Source of the DNA: Sporomusa silvacetica DSM 10669
Lineage (GTDB): Bacteria; Bacillota; Negativicutes; Sporomusales; Sporomusaceae
Assembly (NCBI RefSeq): GCF_002257705.1
Contig: NZ_LSLK01000097.1
Span: 1 to 40,834 of the forward strand
DNA: 40,834 nucleotides
Reading direction: 5' to 3'
Shown here: piece by piece, positions 1-8,106 of the stretch
Layout of the letters: every line of letters begins with the position of its first letter
Numbering within the stretch: position 1 is the stretch's first letter
Notes under the pieces: model-generated
What the model saw: only the letters and a program-made list of their open reading frames with translations
Told to the model about the DNA's origin: nothing
Databases searched by the model: none
Program-made: the position numbers and the translations under genes

Positions 1-128
1 GTCCAAAGATTTATGTGAATATCTATGGCTAAGGACACGTGAATACTGTTTTGAAGAGCCGTGTGCGTTAATAGCGCCCGCACGGTTCCGTGAGGGGGGC
101 GTGTCGCGAGGCAGGCCTCTACTCGACT
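1..128 (+). mobile_element. 3' end of a group II intron (domains V and VI), partial
   Basis: Positions 55-87 can fold into a typical group II intron domain V: the 5' arm GAGCCGTGTGCG pairs with the 3' arm CGCACGGTTC, a short loop and a two-base bulge lie between, and the catalytic AGC triad sits near the 5' end. A shorter hairpin follows at about 90-122 (GAGGGGGGC...GCAGGCCTC), as expected for domain VI, and the segment ends in CTCGAC near 127, like bacterial intron 3' ends. The rest of the intron, with any reverse transcriptase, lies upstream of the window. No convincing C-terminus of an intron-encoded protein was seen in the first 50 bases. The exact 3' splice site is uncertain by a few bases. 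Confidence 0.6.
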
Positions 129-244
129 GAAAGGTTCAATCGGAAGTTTTGCGCGCAAAAAGGCTAGGGTTAGTTGATCGGTGCTATTCCATTGAGGATA
201 TTCTGTATTTCAAATAACTTTTAGGTACAGTGGTTAAACCTAAC

Positions 245-799
245 TTATGAAGGCTCCTTTGCAGATGCGAATATCTTTTCAACTGCCATCCTCATTAAAA
301 TAGGCATAATGGTGTAAAAAGGTAAGCCATAGTGGTATTCCCATCGAACAGGTACATATAGGCCCATAGCCGCAGTGATAGGTTCAAAACAGAAGGCAAA
401 TACGACTGCTGTCACAACTGATACTATTATGAAATCCTGCCATTTAGGAAAATACTGATATTCTAGCATGTATATAACAGGCAGTGGGCTTGCATCAATA
501 TAGGCAATCAGTGGACCAATAGGCAGTACTTTGTAAGGGTAATTCCAAAGTCCAATTTCAAAGCCAGTAAGATCAAGTGAAATTACTAATAGTGAAAGGA
601 AAGTACCTAATAACCATAATCTCGGTAGCTTTTTTCTGTCTGCAACATAGTAGAAAACAATCCACGGAACTATAAATACAGCCAGAATAAACCACCACTA
701 CCAGGTGAATAGATCATTCGCAAACCAGTTTTCTATGCGTGCTTGTGTTAGCTCCTTTGACAACTGTGCAAGTTGCTCGTCGGTTGGTATGCCTGCCAT
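245..799 (-). pseudogene. CBO0543-like integral membrane protein gene interrupted by an in-frame TAG
   Basis: Read on the minus strand from ATG at 799, behind an AGAGAG-type ribosome binding site and 18 bases after the stop of the upstream lipoprotein gene. The frame gives 33 residues (starting MAGIPTDEQLAQLSKEL, ending NDLFTW), then TAG at 700-698, then continues in the same frame for about 150 residues to TAA at 245. The downstream part holds several hydrophobic segments and motifs such as WWFILAVFIVPW, LYMLEYQYF-like text and FEPITAAMGLY. These resemble the Firmicute CBO0543 family, in which my recollection of the corresponding motif is FQWWF, so TGG TAG TGG TGG suggests a CAG-to-TAG change. 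A restart at the ATG at 469 would make only a 74-residue fragment. Function of the family is unknown. Alternatives are natural readthrough or a sequencing error. Confidence 0.7.
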
Positions 800-817
800 G
801 ATTTCACTCTCTTTGGT

Positions 818-1672
818 TTATTTACTCATCGCAAAATCTAGCAAAACCGATGATGCTTCAATCTGTTTTGGAATCCATACGCTATTTTCGTATTTCCAGA
901 TTGAATAGATATATCCTACTGTATCGGCATTATACATACCGGTAATACGTTGTTGGCCCCTGAGTTCATATGTTCCATCACGGCCTATATCAACTGGTGT
1001 TAATTCACCAAATGGGTTTACCGAACCGCTCTGTTGTCGCAGTAGTTTTCCAGTAGTATCGTACAGATTTGCTTTAACATAAGTATTCATCTTGCTGATT
1101 AAGTCTATAGCTACAGTCCGTTCGGTAGAACGTTCTCGTAGCTCAAACTTAAACCCATCAACAAAACGCCCAGCAGCAACTATACCCTTATTTTCTGATG
1201 ACCCAAAAATTACTTTAGGCTCACCGGAGAATGTGACAATACGATGCTCCATGATGCCACCGCTACCTCCAGTTGGGATAGTGACAAACACATCGTTTAT
1301 TTTGTCCCCATCAAACTCTCCGACAAAGAGTTTACTGTCGTAGCCCCCCACATTAGGTAGTTTCACTGTAACCGCATTTGGGCTTGTCTCATCTCGAACT
1401 AAAAGACTGAGATCGTCAGTGAAATTACTATTCGCGTTAGGTTTTCTTCCAATAAGTAAAATGTCTCTAGGCTTCCCATCGCTAGTAATATTCCCTACTT
1501 GTCGATCTAAAATTACATAACCGGCAGGGAGGACAGGATCGTTAACCGGCTTAGCTGGCGGTAAGTTAGAACTAGGAGGGGTAGGAGCAGTTTTGCCGGT
1601 GCATCCTGCTATCAAAATAAGAACCAATAGTAGAGATAGTGCGATCAACATTCGATTAAAATTCCGTATCAT
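818..1672 (-). CDS. Putative lipoprotein of unknown function with FG-GAP/VCBS-like motif
   Basis: Protein of 284 residues from ATG at 1672, chosen because AGAGGAG lies just upstream. A GTG at 1708 in frame lacks such a site. The N-terminus is a lipoprotein signal: basic start, hydrophobic run, lipobox LIAGC with Cys24, then a Pro/Ser-rich linker (TAPTPPSSNLPPAKP). The mature part has alternating beta-type sequence and a GEFDGDKINDVFV segment that resembles the calcium-binding loop of integrin-like FG-GAP/VCBS repeats. It is presumably anchored on the envelope, but whether on the inner or outer membrane cannot be told. It is followed after 18 bases by the interrupted CBO0543-like gene, so the two likely form one transcript. 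No enzymatic function can be assigned. Confidence 0.75.
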   Translation of the reverse strand: MIRNFNRMLIALSLLLVLILIAGCTGKTAPTPPSSNLPPAKPVNDPVLPAGYVILDRQVGNITSDGKPRDILLIGRKPNANSNFTDDLSLLVRDETSPNAVTVKLPNVGGYDSKLFVGEFDGDKINDVFVTIPTGGSGGIMEHRIVTFSGEPKVIFGSSENKGIVAAGRFVDGFKFELRERSTERTVAIDLISKMNTYVKANLYDTTGKLLRQQSGSVNPFGELTPVDIGRDGTYELRGQQRITGMYNADTVGYIYSIWKYENSVWIPKQIEASSVLLDFAMSK

Positions 1673-1791
1673 TCTTTCTCCTCTTTTCTTTGTCGTAATG
1701 TTCTCCACACATATAAACGACCTTTACGTTATAAAGTAACTAATTTTAAATAGGATTGACCTTTATATTATTTTCTAATCAAAAACCGAAA

Positions 1792-1822
1792 AATGAAGCC
1801 TAGATATAGGCTTCATTTTTTT
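1792..1822. terminator. Bidirectional intrinsic terminator
   Basis: Stem AATGAAGCCTA / TAGGCTTCATT (11 bp) with loop GATA. It is followed by seven T on the plus strand and by an interrupted T run when read on the minus strand. It lies upstream (minus sense) of the lipoprotein gene and downstream of the doubtful minus ORF 1931-2161. Confidence 0.65.
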
Positions 1823-1930
1823 GTCCAGAGTGTAGACAAACCCACTTAATTTATTAGCGGTATTAGCGGGTTTTTTGCATATCAGTTTCAAAACGGAGCG
1901 GGTGGCTTTAGTCTGCGCGGGGTTTTCTGT

Positions 1931-2161
1931 TTAGATTATTTGGCTGAGTTCTTGCAACGCGGTCTGCACGCTTTTAATTTTGGCAATGTGTTCGGGATCA
2001 ATGTGGGGGATGGTTTGAATTACGTTTAAGATGGAGTCGGCGGCACGGAATATTCCTTTGGCTACGAGTATAATGTTGCTTAGAGTGCGACAGGGACGGT
2101 GTCGCACCACAGGCGGCAAAAGAGGAAGAATTTGAGCATCATCTGGATGAACTAAGGTCAT
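1931..2161 (-). CDS. Doubtful small ORF, 76 residues
   Basis: Open frame from ATG at 2161 to TAG at 1931. The translation has a plausible helical C-terminal half (IDPEHIAKIKSVQTALQEL) but no domain I recognise. No Shine-Dalgarno sequence is visible before the ATG (the preceding bases are GTTCCTACT). A strong hairpin lies 10 bases upstream. A minus-strand terminator follows at 1822-1792, which is the main argument for a transcript here. It may be a real small protein, a gene remnant or chance. Confidence 0.3.
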   Translation of the reverse strand: MTLVHPDDAQILPLLPPVVRHRPCRTLSNIILVAKGIFRAADSILNVIQTIPHIDPEHIAKIKSVQTALQELSQII

Positions 2162-2170
2162 AGTAGGAAC

Positions 2171-2264
2171 AGCGCCTATCCGTATGGCAGGTAGGCGCTT
2201 GCTTTTTGTTATATGTTGTTTCTGTGCTGCAACTGGCGAATAAGTGCCACAGGCTGTGGCACTT
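2171..2264. other. Gene-free stretch with two compact hairpins
   Basis: Two stable hairpins lie in the space between the doubtful ORF and the decayed gene. The first has arms AGCGCCTA/TAGGCGCT (2171-2198), followed on the plus strand by TGCTTTTTG, so it looks like a plus-strand terminator although no plus gene precedes it. The second has perfect arms AAGTGCCACA/TGTGGCACTT around GGC (2242-2264), followed by TTGGG. A third palindrome, CGCTTCCGGAAGCG, occurs at 2375-2388 inside the decayed gene. They could be terminators of a small transcript or repeat-type elements. Confidence 0.45.
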
Positions 2265-2334
2265 TTGGGATAGGTATTAACTTTTTGTTGTGCTGCAACC
2301 GTACTGTAACGTAATGAAAATAAGGTGTCAAGAT

Positions 2335-2588
2335 ATGAGAAATAAATCTAGTATTTTCGCGGGTTTGTGGCTTCCGCTTCCGGAAGCGATAGCCTGAAAA
2401 TCAGATTTTAATCTTGATGGTATCCAATTAGGTCAAACCATTAATGATGTAATAACTAAACAGGGACAGCCGAAAGCTAAAAAGCAGATTATGAAAATGA
2501 ACAGCAAGGAAGCGGATTTTCATTGACTCTCTGGCGTGAAGGTAACCAAGTGTGGGGTAATAGTATCATGGTATCTGAAATTCGCTGA
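2335..2588 (+). pseudogene. Decayed small secreted-protein gene
   Basis: An ATG at 2335, with AAGGTG upstream, opens MRNKSSIFAGLWLPLPEAIA and then hits TGA at 2393. The same frame continues as KSDFNLDGIQLGQTIND and on to ...KEADFH, where TGA follows. After a frame change the sequence continues as SLTLWREGNQVWGNSIMVSE-IR before TGA at 2588. The joined text reads like one short exported protein with a GxxxxxVIxxxGxP motif, similar in style to SmpA/OmlA-like or YjgB-like small domains. At least one nonsense change and one frameshift are therefore inferred. The family assignment is not certain. Confidence 0.5.
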
Positions 2589-2592
2589 TGTA

Positions 2593-3195
2593 TTACGTAT
2601 TTAATAGGGATTTTAACACTAAGTCGAGATATTTGTAGCGAGAATCCTGGTCATAGTAATCAAACTGTGCCAGGATTTTCATTTTGTTGCCCACTAATAC
2701 CGGAAATTCCAAACTGCTGTACATTTGAAAGATCTTCATTGTTAATTCCGTTTCTGTTACCTGTGTCCGGGTAACTGCCTGCACAGACATTTTTAACTTA
2801 TGTAAGCCAGATTGTTTCATAAATTCAATATACTCAAAAGATGCAGCTGATTCATGCAATACTTGCTCAATGAAATTGCGGAAAACATCAGGATATTTCA
2901 GGGTATAATCGGCATAGCTTCTGAGAAAATTCCTAATTCTTTCCTCTGGCGGTACATTCAAGTCATCCAGATAATCAAAGGAACTCATTAGCGTGCTGGT
3001 GAAACTTTTTAGGGCCTCGTTAATGACTGTGTCTTTGGAGCCAAAATAGTAGTTTATGGCAGCTAAATTAACATCTGCCATGGCAGCAATTTTTCGACAG
3101 GTGGTATGATGGATGCCATTGGTACCAATAAGTTTCAATGTGGCATCCAAAATTTTTTTCTTAGGTGTTAGGTTATTCTGTGAGTTTATCTTCAA
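2593..3195 (-). CDS. TetR/AcrR family transcriptional regulator
   Basis: About 200 residues. The N-terminal helix-turn-helix is typical of TetR: ILDATLKLIGTNGIHHTT, then RKIAAMADVNLAAINYYFGS with the recognition helix ending in the YYFGSKD signature. The C-terminal part, which would bind a ligand and dimerise, is helical and unassigned. The start is uncertain. GTG at 3204 overlaps the ribosome binding sequence TGAGGTG, so TTG at 3195, six bases behind AGGTG, is preferred. It lies close behind the dehydratase activase gene (stop at 3214) on the same strand and is probably co-transcribed. That suggests it may regulate this operon, possibly in response to an acyl-CoA, but the ligand is only a guess. 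Confidence 0.85.
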   Translation of the reverse strand: MKINSQNNLTPKKKILDATLKLIGTNGIHHTTCRKIAAMADVNLAAINYYFGSKDTVINEALKSFTSTLMSSFDYLDDLNVPPEERIRNFLRSYADYTLKYPDVFRNFIEQVLHESAASFEYIEFMKQSGLHKLKMSVQAVTRTQVTETELTMKIFQMYSSLEFPVLVGNKMKILAQFDYYDQDSRYKYLDLVLKSLLNT

Positions 3196-3213
3196 TTGCT
3201 TCACCTCATTAAC

Positions 3214-6200
3214 TTATACCTTGTTACCTTGTTCAATTTTTGTTTTGGCTACAGCCAGCATCAGTTTTATTCGGTTTAGCTGGTTAACCTCACTAGCGCC
3301 GGGGTCATAATCGATCGGAACAATATTGACAGCAGGGTAACTGTGCCGCAACTCGTGGATCATGCCTTTGCCGGTAATATGATTGGGTAAGCAGGCAAAC
3401 GGCTGCAAACACACAATATTAGTAACTCCGCTATCAATCAACTCGACCATCTCGCCTGTCAGCAGCCAGCCTTCGCCGGTGAGATTTCCTAAGGATAAAT
3501 GTTTGGCTGCCAATTGGGCAATATGCTCAATCGTAAGTGGTGGCGTAAAACGCTTGCTGGTTGTTAGTGCTTTGCGGAGATGGCGGCGGTAAAACTCAAC
3601 AACTTTGATAAAGAGATTGCCTTTTATTTTATTTAGCAAGGTACCTGCCAGTAAGTCGTAGTGCACCTTGTTGTCATAAGCACAGTATAAGAAGAAATCC
3701 AGCAGATCAGGCACCACGGCTTCGGCGCCTTCGCATTCCAACAACGAAACAAGGTTATTATTTGCTGTTGGGTGATATTTAACCAGGATCTCGCCAACTA
3801 GACCGACACGGGGCTTAGTTGGCTGCTCATCAAGTTCCAGCTTGTCAAAATCCCGGACAATGCCAAATATATTGCTGGCGAAATTGTGCTTGATACCGAT
3901 AAGCATGTCCTGACGGCATTTGGCAGACCAAGTATTGCATAGCGATTGCGCCGAGCCAGGGTATTTTTCATAAGGCCGTACCCGGTAGAGAACGCGCATC
4001 AACAGGTCGCCGTAAATAATACTAATAATTAGGCTCTCTAACAAGGAAAATGTCAGTGAGATGCCGGTCTGCCCACCCAAAGCAAGCACCGGTACCTGGG
4101 GCATGCCGGCATCGCGTAAGGCTTTCCGGGCGATGGCTACGTAATTGGTTGCCCGGCAGCCGCCGCCAGTTTGAGCCAACATAACTGATGTGGCAGCTAA
4201 GTCATAATTTCCGGATTTCAAGGCCTGTAATAATTGTCCCACAACGATAATTGTAGGGTAACAGGCATCGTTATGAACAAATTTTAGGCCTTCCTCAATG
4301 GCTGTTTGGCTGGGAGTCGGAAGGACCACTAGTTGATAGCCAGCTTTTTGAAATCCCGGTTCCAGAAATTGAAAATGAATAGGAGATAGCTGGGGTGCCA
4401 GGATTGTGTGGCGGTTTTTCATTTTAGCGGTAAAAACAGGTGGGCGGGTGGCTGCCTGTTCTGCTGCCTGGTTGGCAAGAGAAATTCGCCCTTGCTCCTG
4501 AAGGGCGGCCAGCAAGGATCGTATCCTGATTCTAGCGGCGCCGAGATTATTAATTTCATCCAGTTTAACCACAGTGTGGATGCGGCGGTGCGCCTCGAGA
4601 ATTTCTTTAACCTGGTCAATAACTATGGCATCAAGGCCGCAGCCAAACGAGTTAATCTGGATTAATTCCATAGCAGGCCGACTGGCAACAAAGCTGGCTG
4701 CTGCATATAGTCGTGAATGATAGGTCCATTGATCAACAACCCGCAGCGGTCTGGGTATTGGTGCCAAATGTCGGATGGCATCTTCTGATAATACAGCCAG
4801 CCCAAAGGATTGGATGAGTTCAGGCAAACCATGATTAATCTCAGGATCAATATGATAGGGCCTGCCAGCTAAAACAACGCCCTTGCAATTGTTGTCAGCT
4901 ATGTAGGTAAGGGCTGCTTGACCTTTGGCACGGACATCGGTTTTATAGCGGTCAAGCTCAGCATAGGCTGCATCTACCGCTAGAGTAAGTTCAGACCGGG
5001 AAATCTGTTCGGCCGACAATTCCTGTGCTAGTCTGCTAATTAAGCGGTCACGATTGTTGAGCGGTAAAAAGGGGTGAAGAAATACGACGTCTTTATCGCG
5101 TAAGGCATCCATATTTGCTTTGATATTTTCCGGATAGGACGTAACAATCGGACAGTTATAGCAGTTGTCAACTGTTGGGTCTTCCTGGAGGTTGTAAGGG
5201 ATACAGGGATAAAATATCTTTTTTATCCCCTGTTTGAGTAATTGGCTAATATGCCCATGAGCAAGCTTGGCCGGGTAACAAATTGAGTCAGAAGGAATGG
5301 TTTCCATGGCCAGCTCATATAACTGGCGGGAAGAACGGCCAGATAGAATAACCCGGTAACCAAGTTTGGTGAAAAACGTAAACCAGAACGGGTAATCTTC
5401 ATATATATTGAGCACCCGGGGAATACCGATAACCCCACGTGGCGTCAGTGACGCAGCCAATGGCTGATACTGAAACAACCGTTGGTATTTATAGGCATAA
5501 AGATTAGGCAGACCGTCATGTGCTTTAGCCTTGCCAACGCCGCGTTCGCAGCGGTTACCCGCATGATATTCCTGACCATTGGAAAAGTGTTGTGTGGTAA
5601 TCAGGCACTGATTGCCACAACCTTGGCAGCGGTGATTGGTGGTATGGGAGGTAAACCCAGCAAGCCCAGGCGCCGATAACAACGAAGTTCCTGTGGCTGA
5701 CCCGCAGCGTTCCCTGGCAAGCAGAGCTGCACCGAAGGCGCCCATAAGACCAGCTATGTCGGGGCGGACAACTTCCCGGCCAATGATTTGCTCCATAGCC
5801 CGCAGTACGGCGTCATTATAAAAAGTACCACCTTGGACTACGATGTTAGTGCCAAGTTCATCCATGTTTTTCAAACGAATGACCTTAAATAGGGCATTTT
5901 TTATGATAGAAATGGCAATTCCCGCGGAAATGTCACCAACCGTGGCACCTTCTTTTTGCGACTGCTTGACCTTGGAGTTCATAAAAACCGTACAGCGGCT
6001 GCCAAGATCAACCGGCTTTTTCGCTTGAAGCCCAAGCTGTGAGAATTCGGCTGCTGACATATTCATAGCTTGGGAAAAGTTTTCAATGAACGAACCGCAA
6101 CCAGCAGAACAAGCTTCATTGAGCATGATGGAGGTAATGATGCCATCACGCACAAGGAAGCTTTTCATATCCTGGCCGCCAATATCCAGTACAAAGGTAA

Positions 6201-7437
6201 CGTCAGGCAAAAAATGCTTGGCCGCTTTGAGATGGGCCACAGTCTCGACTTCGCCAATGTCCACCTGTAAAGCTGCCTTGATAAATTGTTCGCCATACCC
6301 GGTAGCAGCCGAATAAACAATCTGGATATTGTCATTCAGTCGCGGATACATATCGTTAAGTGCCATAATTACTGTATCTAGCGGATTGCCTTTGTTGCTG
6401 CCATAATAGGAATACAATAAGTGACCACTTTCGCTGATAAGTGCCAGCTTAGTTGTCGTTGAGCCGGCATCAATTCCTAAATAGGCATTGCCAATATAGG
6501 TAGTTAGGTTTGCTCGTTTAACGGCATGGTGCGCATGCCTGGCAGCAAATTGCTGATATTCTTCCTCAGTAGCAAACAGTGGGGACAAGGAGTTTTCGTT
6601 CTCCTGGTGTAGTAACAACTTGAGAGAATTTGCAGGCAAGATATCATAGGCAACAGGCTCTTCGTGTAAGGCCAGTGCGGCTCCGATTGCCACAAAATAC
6701 TGCGAACACTCCGGATTTAGTACTTGGTCAGGCGTTAACCCCAGGGTTTCAGTAAACCGTTTTCTTAGCTCTGACAAAAAATATAAAGGGCCGCCTAAAA
6801 AAGCAACTTTGCCGCTAATCACCCGGCCTTGTGATAAACTACTAATAGTTTGATTCACCACCGCCTGCAAAACAGAAGCAGCAATATCCTCTTTGGAAAC
6901 ACCTTCATTCATTAGTGCCTGCACATCGGTTTTAGCAAATACACCACAACGGGAAGCAATTGGATAGAGGGTGCGATAGTTTTTTGCTAGTTCATTCAAG
7001 CCTGCAGGATCGGTAGCTAATAGTGACGCCATATGGTCAATAAATGCACCAGTGCCACCGGCGCAGACACCGTTCATTCGCTGTTCCAGGGTGTTGCCAA
7101 AATAGGTAATTTTCGCATCTTCCCCACCAAGTTCAATGGCGGTGCTGGTAGTGGGGATAAGGTGTTTGACCGCCGTAGTGGAGGCGATTACCTCTTGGAT
7201 AAACGGCAGCTCAAGCGTTTTAGCAATGCTAATACCTGCTGAGCCTGTAAACATAACCGATGCCAAGGTTTGCTGCAGGACATGCTGGGCTTTGGCCACC
7301 ACGGTCTGAAAAGCAAGTGTTATATCAGAGCAGTGTCTTACATAGTGCTGAAAAATAATGTTGTTTTGTTTATTAAGAATAATCATTTTTATTGTTGTTG
7401 AACCAATATCAATACCAACACGCAGAGCTTTATCCAT
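3214..7437 (-). CDS. Fused acyl-CoA dehydratase activase (BadF/HgdC-type, two ATPase modules) with DUF2229 region
   Basis: Protein of 1407 residues, ATG at 7437 behind GAGGTG. Two ASKHA ATPase modules are visible. Module 1 (about 1-265) has GIDIGSTTIK, ELGGEDAKI and the cluster cysteines Cys125 (NGVCAGGTG) and Cys164 (ASRCGVF). Module 2 (about 318-590) has GIDAGSTTTK, DIGGQDMKS, Cys443 (NEACSAGCG) and Cys482 (GSRCTVF). In the HgdC family such cysteines hold a [4Fe-4S] cluster between two subunits, and ATP hydrolysis drives one-electron transfer to a 2-hydroxyacyl-CoA dehydratase or benzoyl-CoA reductase-like partner. A Cys-rich element (CQGCGNQC) follows, then a DUF2229-like and HgdB-like region with CYPAKLAHGH, NCYNCPIV and GCGLDAIV. 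Length and order match the large 'acyl-CoA dehydratase activase-related' proteins of anaerobes. No separate dehydratase subunits are encoded next to it, so its partner or substrate is unknown. Confidence 0.88.
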   Translation of the reverse strand: MDKALRVGIDIGSTTIKMIILNKQNNIIFQHYVRHCSDITLAFQTVVAKAQHVLQQTLASVMFTGSAGISIAKTLELPFIQEVIASTTAVKHLIPTTSTAIELGGEDAKITYFGNTLEQRMNGVCAGGTGAFIDHMASLLATDPAGLNELAKNYRTLYPIASRCGVFAKTDVQALMNEGVSKEDIAASVLQAVVNQTISSLSQGRVISGKVAFLGGPLYFLSELRKRFTETLGLTPDQVLNPECSQYFVAIGAALALHEEPVAYDILPANSLKLLLHQENENSLSPLFATEEEYQQFAARHAHHAVKRANLTTYIGNAYLGIDAGSTTTKLALISESGHLLYSYYGSNKGNPLDTVIMALNDMYPRLNDNIQIVYSAATGYGEQFIKAALQVDIGEVETVAHLKAAKHFLPDVTFVLDIGGQDMKSFLVRDGIITSIMLNEACSAGCGSFIENFSQAMNMSAAEFSQLGLQAKKPVDLGSRCTVFMNSKVKQSQKEGATVGDISAGIAISIIKNALFKVIRLKNMDELGTNIVVQGGTFYNDAVLRAMEQIIGREVVRPDIAGLMGAFGAALLARERCGSATGTSLLSAPGLAGFTSHTTNHRCQGCGNQCLITTQHFSNGQEYHAGNRCERGVGKAKAHDGLPNLYAYKYQRLFQYQPLAASLTPRGVIGIPRVLNIYEDYPFWFTFFTKLGYRVILSGRSSRQLYELAMETIPSDSICYPAKLAHGHISQLLKQGIKKIFYPCIPYNLQEDPTVDNCYNCPIVTSYPENIKANMDALRDKDVVFLHPFLPLNNRDRLISRLAQELSAEQISRSELTLAVDAAYAELDRYKTDVRAKGQAALTYIADNNCKGVVLAGRPYHIDPEINHGLPELIQSFGLAVLSEDAIRHLAPIPRPLRVVDQWTYHSRLYAAASFVASRPAMELIQINSFGCGLDAIVIDQVKEILEAHRRIHTVVKLDEINNLGAARIRIRSLLAALQEQGRISLANQAAEQAATRPPVFTAKMKNRHTILAPQLSPIHFQFLEPGFQKAGYQLVVLPTPSQTAIEEGLKFVHNDACYPTIIVVGQLLQALKSGNYDLAATSVMLAQTGGGCRATNYVAIARKALRDAGMPQVPVLALGGQTGISLTFSLLESLIISIIYGDLLMRVLYRVRPYEKYPGSAQSLCNTWSAKCRQDMLIGIKHNFASNIFGIVRDFDKLELDEQPTKPRVGLVGEILVKYHPTANNNLVSLLECEGAEAVVPDLLDFFLYCAYDNKVHYDLLAGTLLNKIKGNLFIKVVEFYRRHLRKALTTSKRFTPPLTIEHIAQLAAKHLSLGNLTGEGWLLTGEMVELIDSGVTNIVCLQPFACLPNHITGKGMIHELRHSYPAVNIVPIDYDPGASEVNQLNRIKLMLAVAKTKIEQGNKV

Positions 7438-7515
7438 TTTGCTTTTTCACCTCATTACGCAGCAAAATTGCCACAAATTTAAGAATAAAAAAGAAATAAA
7501 ACACTGTTTAAATTT

Positions 7516-7544
7516 ATTATAGCTTTGGTACTATGAAATGACAA
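7516..7544 (-). promoter_or_regulatory. Sigma-A-type promoter of the dehydratase activase gene
   Basis: On the minus strand, -35 TTGTCA (7544-7539), 17-bp spacer, -10 TATAAT (7521-7516). It lies about 80 bases upstream of the ATG at 7437. The match to consensus is very good. Confidence 0.7.
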
Positions 7545-7623
7545 TTAATAATTAACAAAAAAATCTATCAATTGCAGACTTTTTCTTTTTAGAAAAAAAT
7601 ATTAGCAGGTGTTTTTGGGATTT

Positions 7624-7652
7624 TTGTCGAAGGTTAGAAAACATAGTAAATA
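7624..7652 (+). promoter_or_regulatory. Probable promoter of the YtxH-like gene
   Basis: -35 TTGTCG (7624-7629), 17-bp spacer, -10 TAAATA (7647-7652). Transcription would start near 7659, leaving a leader of about 20 bases that contains the GGAGGTGG ribosome binding site. Confidence 0.5.
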
Positions 7653-7678
7653 TCCAATAATTACCGGAGGTGGTAGGC

Positions 7679-7978
7679 ATGTCGATTATGGATTTAATCG
7701 AAAGAGGGAAAAAAGAGCGTAAGCAAAAGAAACAGAAAAAAGCCCTGCAAAATGCAGCGATTGGTGCCGCCATTGGTGTGACTGTCGGAGCTGCTGCCGG
7801 CGTACTATTGGCACCTAAATCTGGCAAGGAAACTCGGGCCGACATTGCTGAGGCTGCTAAAGAACTCCCTGGAAAAGCCAAAGAAATCGTCGAAAAGACA
7901 AAAGAAAAGGTCGCAGAGGTTAAGAAGGAAATTGCTGGACAGACAAATCCTGATGTGAATGAGGAAGCCCCGCAATAA
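7679..7978 (+). CDS. YtxH-like small envelope/stress protein
   Basis: Protein of 99 residues. Start ATG at 7679, five bases behind the strong site GGAGGTGG. An in-frame GTG at 7670 lies inside that site and is rejected. Order: short basic N-terminus (RGKKERKQKKQKK), a Gly/Ala-rich membrane segment (AAIGAAIGVTVGAAAGVLLA), the conserved APKSGKETR motif that marks the YtxH family, then a Lys/Glu-rich helical tail. Family members occur in many Firmicutes, often next to a YtxG/DUF948-like gene as here, and are linked to envelope or general stress. The molecular role is unknown. Confidence 0.85.
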   Translation: MSIMDLIERGKKERKQKKQKKALQNAAIGAAIGVTVGAAAGVLLAPKSGKETRADIAEAAKELPGKAKEIVEKTKEKVAEVKKEIAGQTNPDVNEEAPQ

Positions 7979-8003
7979 CTTATTTCCGTGGAAAAGGGCT
8001 GGA

Positions 8004-8026
8004 TGGCCGGGCAGCATGCCCGGCCA
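8004..8026 (+). other. Intercistronic GC-rich hairpin
   Basis: Perfect 10-bp stem TGGCCGGGCA/TGCCCGGCCA with loop GCA, 25 bases after the ytxH-like stop. It is followed only by CTTGTTAATTT, so it may be a weak terminator or an mRNA-stabilising hairpin between the two genes. Confidence 0.5.
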
Positions 8027-8106
8027 CTTGTTAATTTATCGGATGAGCAAGCTTCAAATGGGGTTATAACATCATTTACTTTATTGCACTGAAAGAAGGG
8101 GATAGC

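Noticed and set aside
1..128. A plus-strand open frame (frame 2) through the first 128 bases.
   Set aside because: The segment is better explained as intron RNA domains V and VI. The translation does not resemble the C-terminus of intron-encoded proteins.
3383..7242. Open frames on both strands inside the dehydratase activase gene.
   Set aside because: The long minus frame carries all conserved motifs. The others lack start signals and family features.
7670..7678. GTG at 7670 as start of the YtxH-like gene.
   Set aside because: It lies within the ribosome binding sequence; ATG at 7679 has ideal spacing.
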